Shown here: in pieces, positions 20,361 to 31,080 of the stretch
Numbering within the stretch: the stretch's first letter is position 1
Layout of the letters: the number at the start of each line of letters is the position of its first letter
NCBI RefSeq assembly: GCF_014851395.1
Contig: NW_024044348.1
Coordinates: 24,615,890-24,679,889 of the forward strand
DNA: 64,000 nt
From: Micropterus salmoides
Taxonomy: Eukaryota > Chordata > Actinopteri > Centrarchiformes > Centrarchidae
Direction: 5' to 3'
Translations under genes and position numbers: made by a program
Notes under the pieces: generated by a model
Told to the model about the DNA's origin: nothing
The model's database searches: none
What the model saw: only the letters and a program-made list of their open reading frames with translations

Positions 20361-20415
20361 TTACAAAACAGTAATTTAATGTGTTGCTGCTGTTTTGTCA
20401 TCTGAGGCAGTAAGG

Positions 20416-23400
20416 ATGTCTTTGAATGAAGAAGGGTATGTGGTTCGGATCAGAGGACTACCTTGGTCCTGCACGCAGGAAGAGGTGGCTAGTTTCTTCT
20501 CCGGTGAGAAAACACACATATCTTTACAGCTTGAGGCATTAACAGTGTTAAAACTGAAAATACATGTAAAATGATCAAATCAGCATTCCTTAGTAAATAC
20601 AACATGTTGTTTGTTACACACAGAGACAACTTGGGTTTCTAAGCCTTTTCCCAGGTCATCTTAATGTTCAAAATTTCACATGACTGCAACCATTATAGAG
20701 GTGTCAGGATCTCAGGTGAATCGGAGGATAAATGATATACTGTTGGATTCTACGTTTCTGGAGCTCCAAACAGCTCAAATTAGATGGGATCCAGTTGTAC
20801 TGACTATTGTGTGTTTTTCTTGAATATCTGGCATCATTTCAAGGACATCTCAATCAGTCTTACTTATTTACAGACTGTGATATTGTTGGCAAAGTAAGTG
20901 GAGTATGTTTCACCTACTCTAAAGAAGGCCGTCCCAGTGGAGAGGCATTTATTGAGCTGAAAACAGCCGAGGATTTCAAGAATGCCCTCGCCAAGGACCG
21001 TAAATACATGGGACACCGATACATAGAGGGTAAGAAATATAAACAATCTTAAGAGACCGATAGACCAATGAGTGTTGTATTATTGCTGCATTATATAACA
21101 GTACTGATACAAACAGTTAAAGTGCAACTTACTCTTTTGCTGACATGTCATCAGTTTACTTGCATGTAAAAGTCAGCTCACCTGTATTGATTTAACAGCT
21201 TGTGTGAGCCAAACTCTAATCAAAATTTGTATTTTTAATAACTTTAATTTTACCTTCCAGATCTTTACATGTGACGTGTGTGTCCATCTATCTTTGTGTC
21301 TCAATCAGTGTTCAAGTCAAACCGTAGTGAGATGGACTGGGTGCTGAAACGTAGCGGTCCTGCTGATTATGACAACTGCAGTGGCTGCATGCTGAGACTT
21401 AGAGGCCTTCCCTTTGGCTGCAGCAAGGAGGAGATTGTTCAGTTCTTCTCAGGTACATGAACATTAACACGTTTGTGTAATTGCTCTTTGAATTGTACTG
21501 TTTTACACCACTGATGCTAATCTGAAAGACACGCTGTTCACTTGTAGATTTTTCACAGTGTAAGGGTGCTGGCAGAACTGCAGCTAGCTTTTAAATGTGC
21601 ATAAGAGCATCTCAACTTGCAGTACAAGACAATCAAATGAGATAACCACTGAAAGAAATGTCAGATGCATGTAGGCTCTGAATACTTTCCACTCATCTCT
21701 TGCTCAATATTTATGTAGAGCCCTGTATCACATACATCTTCACATAGGTTTCATTAAATAAGGTCAAATAGTTCCAGTGAAATGAGTTTAACAAACAGTC
21801 ACACAAGTCTAAAGGCCCAGGTGGAACTTAAAGCCACAATATGTAGAATTTCTATTTATGAAGTCGGATTATAGCATCTTTAACATTATTCTGATGTGGT
21901 GTTTATGTTTGTACAAAAGTGGAACAACAGCCAGCTTTACATTTACAGGCTCTTTCTTGAGCAGTTCCATGACATTAGGATATGTGACTTTGATTGTGTA
22001 ATGGAAAATCCTAAATACTGCCAACTGCACTTTGAACGACGTTTTCCACTTTGCTGATCAACCCCAAAGCAACACACCACCACATAAGTATACACTAACA
22101 TTTAAGGTAGATTGACAGATTTGCCAACACTTAACACTACCTTTTCACATTGGTCAAGTGGTATTCTTGTGACTTATATTCAGTCAACATGTCTGTCTGT
22201 CAAGACCTAATGTATGTTCGTTCTTGTAGTATAGTTATACTGTGTTCACTAATGTCCTTTTTATGAATTCTAATAGTATGCCTCTTAACATGTTCCCACT
22301 TTAATTAGTATGCTTATGCTCAGGGATGCACTGATCCGATACTGATATTGAATATCGTTCCGATACTGACTCAAATAGCTGGATTGGGTATTGGTGACAA
22401 GGGGGCCGATCTATTCATTTATCTATATACTAGGCGATGCGTCAGCAGTGTGCTGGTAGACCCAGACATTTTTCTAGGAGAGGTAACATAGCATGGAGGG
22501 AGCTAAAAACAAGGGGTCAGCAGTTTGGAGGTATTTCATGCTTGCTACTGCAACAACTTCTACGGCTACTTGGTATATCTGCGAAAGCAATGTTTTGAGG
22601 GGTGGCGGTAGCACTGCAAAATATCACACAACCAACTTAATCAAACACCTCCTGCTACAGAACATGATTCCCAGTCTCTTCCTCACAGGGAGGAATACAT
22701 AAGATATAAGAGAAGATAAGATATACTATGTCAGCTTATTCATTTTACATTGGTATCGGATCAGTACTCGGCATTAGTCGATACCTAATTTGTATTAGGT
22801 TTAGTATTTGGTATTGTATTTGTATTGGTATCTGGACCGAAAAAGTCAGATCGGTGCATCCCTTCTTATGCTTACTGACCTTGATATCATGCCTCCTAAA
22901 GGGGGTTAAAAGATAGGATGGGCTGGGCTGGTTTGGCTGAGGGGAGGCAGTCCCATGACACTGATCTGGGGTCAGTATTGTGATTCTGCCTTACTGGCAG
23001 CCTTTAGCTGCGATAATCAACACTTAAGAATTATTATGGGCCAGTGTCACTGAACACTAATAAATAATAATTTTGCCAGTGACCTAAATTTGGTTGAGTA
23101 CTGTGCATATTTTACAGCTGCTGACTCCAGGCCAGTATTGGTTTCATTCCCCCGCTGGGCATCTTGCAAGTGTAAATTCAGTCCTCTGAGATGCCCCTTT
23201 TTAATTCAAGCTTATCAGATACTACAGCTGATATTTACTTGCTATCATGACATATATTAATCCTGAAAGCTCCAGTGATGCAGTGGGTGTTGTTTTATCT
23301 CTTCTATATATCTATCAGTCTACCTACCGACCTATGTATTTATGTGTGCTTGGGTTGAAGGGTTGAGAATCGTGCCAAATGGGATAACACTGCCAGTGGA

Positions 23401-26400
23401 CTACCAGGGGAGGAGCACAGGGGAAGCCTTCGTGCAGTTTGCCTCAAAGGAGATAGCAGAAAAGGCTCTGGGGAAACACAAGGAAAGAATAGGGCACAGG
23501 TGGGACAGACGGGAAAGGGACTGGGTTGGGCTTCTTTGTAGTATTTAATGGCTGGTCATATTAGAGTAATTATGGTAATAACGGGATGGGTTCTGTTGTG
23601 GTTGAATGATAAGCATGGGTTGGTGTGCTAGAATATTTATGACAATATAATGATAAAGTGGGTCAGTTCATTGGGCGGGTCATGTAACATTTATTAAAAT
23701 GCTAATGGGATGGGTTTATGTATTGTAACAATGGTGACATGTTGAATAATGGGATGAAAGGTCATGTATCTAATCTGTAAATTAAAGGTAGTGTGAGTAT
23801 TGTATGTAATAGAAAGTTTTACTTTTGGTCATTTAAGACCTGGGAGCTCTATTTAATTGTGTTAGAGCAACATTTGGCACTTCCTTTATATCCTTTCGTA
23901 CATGTATCTCATTGATAATTTACTGTGGAAGAGGGGATTAAGCGTAGAAGTAAAGCAGAGCACAGTCAAGGCAGCCTCTGAAAGCATCAAATTTCTTTCT
24001 GCAGTTCTTAATCATTTAAATGATCAATACAACACCTAAAAGCCCTGTTAGGATTTTCTGTACTGTAAGTAACAAGAGGTGACGCTGGTGTAGAAGTCCT
24101 TTACCGCAGCCCTAAGCCCAGCTAATGATGAGACTTAAGGTTGTTCAGACACTCAGCAGCTCCAGGTTAAAAACTCCGTAGATACGTAGACCACTATTTA
24201 GAATATTTGTCTTTTGTGTGTTTATCTTCTCTCTGTGTAAATCACATCTATACATGTAACCCGAGTTAAGCCATTTCTACACCTTAACCCTCTCCTCTGC
24301 CCCCTCCACCCCATGGGCCTCTCACATTGCAGGTATATAGAGATTTTTAAGAGCAGTCGTAATGAGATCAAAGCCTACTATGAGCTTCCCCGGCGGGGGA
24401 TGGGAGGCCAGAGACCAGGGCCCTACGATAGACCCGTGATGGGGGGCCCCAGAGGAGGGTTTTTTGGGCCTGGCCCTGGCCGCGGTGGGGCTCTGATGGA
24501 CACCATGAGGAGTGGAGGGGGCTACGGAGGAGGTATGCAGAGTTTTGTATTTTTGCATACAGGAATATTTGGTGGCGGCAAAAGTGTGAGTGGTCAGTGC
24601 CGAAGACATTAGAACAGAACGATGGCTAGTACTCTGAGCAGCAAGGCAATACTCGTGTTGTTAAACATGTTGTCATTCTGCTGATTAAATCATGTGAAAT
24701 AAAGGAGCAGCGAGAGGTACAAATCATCTCAAACTGAGATGCAGACAAGATTAAAATGTTAACCACATTTAAATAGCAGACTTAATCATTTGCCCAAAAT
24801 GTTAACAGTTGACTGGTTAACCAGCAAGTCTCTGATTTAATATTTTATGCTATTTAATAATATTTATGCTTAACTTTGTCATATGTTTGAGGTAAACAAG
24901 CCTACCTCAAATGTATATTTCTTTATGATGGAATGAATATACTGTATTAATAAGTAAGTTGTGTGAAGTTTTTAAGTTTTATATTGGAAGAATAGCTCAA
25001 ACTACTTGACATGTTATACAATTCACCAACAAAAATTGTTAAATCAATAACATAGATTTTGATAAATGTATTCTTCCTTTTTTTTTTACATAATAACTTA
25101 AGTTAACCATTAAACCTTTATAGTTCATTGACCCACACCATTATTTCCTTTTTCTGAGCGGAAAACAAAGTTTTACTCTCCCGTTGGCCTGTTATTCAGT
25201 CCTGGCATCTGAAGCAGTTGGGAGAATGAGCCCTGTGTGTGTGTGTGTGTTAAATTACAGTAAAAGTTTGCATTTCTTACACTGTGTTGGTGTCTGTGTC
25301 CAGGTTACAGTGGCTTTGACAGCTACAACGGTTTCAACAACTACTGTTTCGGCAACGGCATGTTTGATGAGCGAGTGAGAGGAGAGAGGGGAGGAAGAGG
25401 TAAAGTTCAAAATTCATTTACCTTCTAGAGTGTGGCATTTAGACAGTGCTGAGTTAACGCTTGAAAGCCTCAGTTTATACTTACAGTTCAGCATCCCTGT
25501 TGGCACAAACATTTCCCAATAAATGTTTCCATTTTTATCAATGTTTTTAACTTTTGGGGCAAATAAAAAACATCTCAAATTTTAATATTTACATTGTTGA
25601 TATGAAAAAATAGAATTATGGTTGGGTGTTGTTAAGGAGTAGATTGTGACCATCTTGGTTTGTAGCATTAAAATTTCACAAATTTATCAAGAAATATTAA
25701 TAACTTAAACACATCCACAGTATGTTTTTATTCTTATCTGTTGGTTTTTGTTTGATTATCATTAAATAAATGAAAAGTTGGAATGCATCAGATAACTTGT
25801 CTCTACTGCATTAGTGAAGGTAATTTTGTGGATGTATTTGTTTCGGCTCAGGCATGGGAGGCCACGGTTACAGTGGTCAAAGTGACAGTTGTTCAAGCTT
25901 CCACAGCGGCCATTTTGTCCATATGAGGGGTTTACCTTTCCGTGCCACAGAGGGAGACATCGCTAAAGTAAGAACACACACTGGGAATATTTGTTACTTC
26001 TGTTCTTACAATGGGACTGTGTGGGTGCTGTTTATAAAAGCACTGCATTTATTTTCCTCAAAAAGACATTAGAGGGAATTTAAAAAGCCTTAAATTCAAT
26101 TAACAAAAATCTTAATATTTTCTCTTACCTGCCGTAGGAAGTTAAACTAAAAGTGAGATAGTGGATTGTATGCGCAGGAGGCTGTTCAGTCCTTTTATGT
26201 GGAGTTCAGTCAGCACTGTGACTGCTACAAGCTACAGTAGCTAGCTCAACTCATAATGGGCAAGTGTCAGTTTTAACAAAATCTTAACTAATAATTTTTA
26301 ATTGGTTAATCCATCAATTTTCGATTGCATCGCCGAGTCTAGGTCTCATTAATATATAATGATTTATATCATTAGGAATTATTGATGTATACCTGTGGAG

Positions 26401-27667
26401 AAGTGCTGGAAAAATGTCATATTAATAAAAATATCTAGGCCGTAATGGTTTTCCATCATACTTTCATACTATAGATTGTATGTTTGTAAAACATGTATTA
26501 AATTCTTTGTGGTATTAAAAAGGTCTCAAACTTAACTTGGTAAACACTGTCTGTGGAGCCAGATCAAAACCCTGACTGTTAATGTAGATCCATGATGTGT
26601 CTGTGTTCCCTGTTTATGTTGTGTTGGTCAAGAAGCTCAATGCACTTCTGCATTTGAATAAAAGTCATGAAAAACAAAAAAATGTTATATATACCTGTGT
26701 ATGTCTTTTTCTTCTTCATGTAGTTCTTCTCTCCTTTGAATCCACTGAGGGTCCACATTGATGTGGCTCCAAACGGCAAGTCGACTGGAGAAGCAGATGT
26801 GGAGTTTCGCTCCCATGAAGACGCTGTGGCAGCCATGTCCAAAGACAAGAACCACATGCGTATGTCCTCTTTTTTTCTTTCCCCCCCATGCAGCTTGTCT
26901 GTCCTCGGGACGCCACTTTTTCACGCTACATTACACTATGTTGTAACACAAAACTACTTGTTGACTAAGAGCAGAGGGGTACATCAGTTATATCTACAGA
27001 GGCAGAGTAGCCCAACAGATAAGCTGCCAGGGTTTTGGATGGTTGACTCTGTGTGTCAGGTTTAACGTTGGAATTTATTTCTAAAGACCAAAAAGAAAAC
27101 ATTATTCTGGTAGTAAGCCGAGAACAAATTAAACCTTTTGCTCAGGAAGTACACCTTTTAAAACAAATCAGAACACTGTGAAATAAAAAGTATTTTTCAT
27201 GAGAGTATTTGAGATCATTGAGATTATATTTAAGTAACTGGATGGATTTCATTTACGTTAAACAGCAGAGGAAACACAGGTTCTTCAGTGTGAATGATGG
27301 ATTAATGTTTTCTCCACAGAGCATCGCTATATTGAGCTGTTTCTTAACTCAACAGCCAGTGGGGCAACCGACATGAGTGAGTTTTCTTGAACGTTTCTGA
27401 TAAATAAAGTTTGGTAACTCCTTTGTTTTGCTGATCACCATTTTCAAATCTATTAATATCTTCAAAAAATCATATTGAGAAGCCTTGGGTGCAGTTATTG
27501 GTGTGACTGGATATTCCTTATGCTGTAGTTTAACTAACAATGTGTTTTTTACACTGACCTGTCTTTTCAAAACCGTTTCAGGTCGTGGTGGAGGTGGAGG
27601 CGGTTACTACAGTAACTCAGGAGGGGGCGGAGGGTCACGGAGTAGTGGGCTGCGAGGTGCATACTGA
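20416..27667 (+). CDS. hnrnph3: Heterogeneous nuclear ribonucleoprotein H3, three-qRRM form
   Basis: hnRNP H/F proteins bind G-runs in nuclear pre-mRNA and regulate splicing. Ten coding exons: 20416-20503, 20874-21029, 21309-21452, 23361-23499, 24333-24532, 25304-25399, 25852-25967, 26724-26859, 27320-27376, 27582-27667; 1,218 nt, 405 aa. Start context is AAGGATGTC just after an acceptor. Quasi-RRM1 spans about residues 8-85 (VVRIRGLPWSC, GRPSGEAFIEL, GHRYIEVFKS), qRRM2 about 109-186 (LRLRGLPFGCSKEEIVQFF, GRSTGEAFVQFAS, GHRYIEIFKSS) and qRRM3 about 295-372 (FVHMRGLPFRATEGDIAKFF, STGEADVEF, QHRYIELFLNS). Gly/Tyr-rich linkers lie between qRRM2 and qRRM3 and at the short C-terminus (GGGGGGYYSNSG, ending LRGAY). 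Mammalian H3 starts at the equivalent of Met90 (MDWV, 21332) and lacks qRRM1. Synteny with pbld and rufy2 supports H3 rather than H1/F. Confidence 0.95.
22321..22864 (+). mobile_element. hAT transposon remnant with BED zinc-finger fragment
   Basis: Terminal inverted repeats CAGGGATGCACTGATC and GATCNGTGCATCCCTT-type ends (left 22321, right 22864) are flanked by a perfect 8-bp duplication, CTTATGCT (22313-22320 and 22865-22872), diagnostic of hAT insertion. Inside, a frame beginning at 22493 reads GSAVWRYF, then TTNLIKHLL, the hallmark of the BED-type zinc finger at the N-terminus of hAT transposases; one cysteine of the finger seems lost. The 544-bp copy lacks the catalytic domain. It sits in the hnrnph3 intron 21453-23360. 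Confidence 0.85.
25234..25250 (+). repeat. Short (GT)n tract
   Basis: Eight to nine GT units in hnrnph3 intron 5, about 50 bp before the exon starting at 25304. Confidence 0.85.
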
Positions 27668-28760
27668 TGATGTCATCCCACCTCTTCTAATCCATCCTGA
27701 TGTTTCTGTCTCGCATCTCTATGGGCCACATTTACTCGATTAGCATTTCTAAGCAGGAAAGCTGATGTGAAGTCGCTCATTTGTTCTTTTTATTGTGTGG
27801 TTGTACTGAAACGTCACTTCACGTACTAGAACAGAACAGATATGACCTTAACAAGCACTATTGTCAGTACACCATTCCTAAAAGCTTGCAAAGAACAAAA
27901 CAATGTGTCAGTACTAAAATGTTGGCGCTGTTGTAGGTGCTAAACGTGGCTGACTGGTCATATTGGAGATTTCTTGTTTATCTTATATGTTTAAGAACAG
28001 TTGGGATGTTGTAATCTCGTTTTTCATGGTTCACATTGAAAATAGTGATCTAATTAAGAGAAAACACATTTATTCTTTTTCCCCCAGAGTTTTGAATGGC
28101 ACTTAAAGGTCAGTAACTGAATGTCTTAACAGTTTATAGTGACTTCATTTGGAAACACTTTAATTCACTTTGTTTCACAGCTCACTGTTTGTAGGAGATC
28201 TAAGTCGGTACAGATGCAGCAGGGATACAGAGCTTCATGGGACACAGATTAACAGCTGTGAGAGTAGTTTGATACATGAGCAAAGAATGATTTTGTTTGG
28301 CACTGTCAGGACTGAGCATGGTCACTTTGAATCTCATCACGTGATATTAAGTCTGCTTTGACTTGTTGATGTGGGTGATGCTCTTTAGGAGGTAGAGCAG
28401 TGAGAAGCAACGTCAAAACATTACTTTGTAAAAAGTTCAGATTTAAAAAAAAAAAAAAAAAACAGTTTTAAAGTTCTTTGTTTATTCTGGTTTTAATTTA
28501 TTTTCGGCAGAACACTTTTCCAGTAAAACACTGATTCAAAGTGGATTTGAGATTAGCTTTCCTGCTTTGAAATGTTTTATAAATGTGAGCCAGTGTGTTT
28601 TTTATGAATGTTTTCACAATTCATTACAGAATTTAAAACTAAGTTGAATATTATATTCCACTCCGAGTGGAAGTAAAAGAAAGTCTCTATATTTGAGCTG
28701 TAAAATAGCTTATGCAGCTGTTGTACATTTTGCCGAATAAATTTTATATTTAATTCTCTC
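27668..28760 (+). other. hnrnph3: hnrnph3 3' untranslated region
   Basis: A 1.1-kb AT-rich stretch follows the TGA (27665-27667). AATAAA at 28736-28741 is the likely polyadenylation signal. The ORF-like stretch at 28170-28361 has no family resemblance and is taken as untranslated. Confidence 0.65.
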
Positions 28761-28830
28761 TCGGACTCTGACATCACTTTTTGAAGAGGTTGTGGTTGCT
28801 AATACATCTGAATTAACAAAGAAAAATTAA

Positions 28831-31080
28831 TTTAATCCTCTGTTTATCAGCCGTGTTGCAGAAACAAACTAAATCAGTGGACACAGGAAAAAGAAAAATG
28901 GTGCAAAAACAGGATCATCAGTAACCTACATTAAAATGACGGTAAACAACATGAAGGATCCTGTTTGTAACTTGATTTAATCAAACTGCTACACAGTTAA
29001 GGCAACATATTGTTGGCAATAGAGTTAATATTAAACTGGCAGGATTTAGTAAGCTAAAGGGCCACAGTGATTATCAACATCATTTATATACAACATACAG
29101 TGGTATCAACACTGTACAAGTCCCATTGAAAGCTGGGAGATATATAACTGTACAAAAAATGCTTCAGGCCTGGGTGCAATTCACATTAGCCTGTAGTACA
29201 TAATGATATGATAAATTGGTGAGTTTTTAAATATTTTAAACAAGAAAAAAAACTTCTTTAACTGAATCCAGGCTTGTTTTCTCTCTTCATGGGAATGAAT
29301 ACTTCCAGTTCTTGGAATAGTCTCAGGTTGTAAACATTGTATATAAGTACAAAACCAGAATGTGCAGTGTAACTCGTATCATAACCCGTGATACAAACAC
29401 AACACATGTCTAAATGTTGATTAAAAAACAAGGAACAACAATGGTTTAGAGTATCAAAGTATCCCTCTCAGGAATGGAGCAGCAGTAAAATGTGGTTCCT
29501 CTGTAATTGTCATTGTGTGAACAGATAACAACTAACTTGAAGTGAAAACTCAAACAAGGTCCAAGGTCTGAAATTAAGCTGTATCACAGGCGATGTAGGA
29601 TTGGCAAAGTGTTCAAACATACATTGTGGCTGTGCTGTAAGAAGTGTTTAACACTCAAGTCTGTTCTTAACAACCACTAACTATGATGTAAGCTAGCCAT
29701 CAGTGGTTCAACAACCAGTTAGAAAGACTGACACTGCTTTAAATCGGTTCCTGGAGATGCCAGCGCTGTTTCTCTTCTTGGTCCTTGACGCAGCATCCAC
29801 TGCATTAGTTTCTCCAGCAAACAGTGACATGTGCCTTTTACCTAGGCTGCTTGCTTGGCTCGTATAGGCTAGTGTTGCCACTAAATATTTTATTTTAAAT
29901 TCGACAGAAATACTGTCTGTAGAAATAAAGGGCTCCTTTTGGCAACATGAGAAAGTAATATTAATTGCATTTACACAAGCACAAATGGCACCAACAAAAA
30001 ACAGGCTTTCAGTTCCTTTAAAAGTCACGGCCCCATGAGGAACTACTCCAGTGTCTGCAGAGCAAAATCAGCATGGAGTAGTGAATGTTCCTGGAATTAA
30101 TTTCACACCGCAAATCTGACCAGCAGGCCTTTTTCATTCTGCCGTGATTCCTCCCTCTGAACAGATGATGGCAGGTACAAAAAAGAAACCACTTATTTTA
30201 TGGTATAGTTCTGATCTCCTCACAGAAAACTAAACGGAAATATATCCAATTTATATTTACGGTTAGTGTCCAGTAAAGTTGATTCAACCTGTCAAGTTGA
30301 CTTTGCTGTTTTGTGCCTGTGTAAATGCAGCCTTAAACTTTGTGTTCATTTCACTCCACCTCTGCTTTGAAATTGAAAACAGCACAGTAACAAGACCACC
30401 ATACTGTATGTGTACATGACATAATCTCATCTGTTTCCCTATACACTTACTGTATACAGTTTGAGGCTTGACACATAGAACTAGAGGGTTGCTTTAGAAA
30501 AAGACATCTTTGAACTGCAGCAGTGCTCATTACAGTGCTGTTTCACTTTCAGTTCATAGTCAAGTTGTTCCTTCTTTCTTAACTGAACTCTCTCCTCCTC
30601 CTAAACGTTATAGGACATTTGACCAAAACCTGACCTGCTGATCGGTGTCAGTGTGTGCAAATATCACCTTGATACAGTCGTACATGTAGTGCCTTTTAGT
30701 CAGTTTGGTGCTTTCTAAATCTGGCCAGTACACACAACTGTATTGACCCAAAGGGAACTACAGAAAAGAAAGACTCTCTGTCTGATTACAAGAGAATATG
30801 TTTGAATGTTTCATACTGCAGAGCATCTGCAAAAGAACTAGTGACCTCAAACAAAGACGCATCACAATGACACCCCTCATTTTGTCTGTGAGGGACTTAA
30901 AAACTGAATTAAGACAAATCAAATGTACTAAATGGTCATGCACACGGGCCATTTCTAGCAGCAAACACTTCGAGATATGTCAGGAGACGGATCTTATCTC
31001 CTACAGGACTGAAGGGTGTGGGAATTTCGGGTCTGATCTGTGATAGTTTGAAGCAGTCACAACAGCAGTGTGGCGATCCT
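28831..31080 (-). other. rufy2: rufy2 3' untranslated region
   Basis: About 2.2 kb without convincing coding potential follows the rufy2 stop. ATTAAA on the minus strand at 28831-28836 could be the polyadenylation signal, leaving only about 90 bp between it and that of hnrnph3. Earlier signals inside the stretch are possible. Confidence 0.4.
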
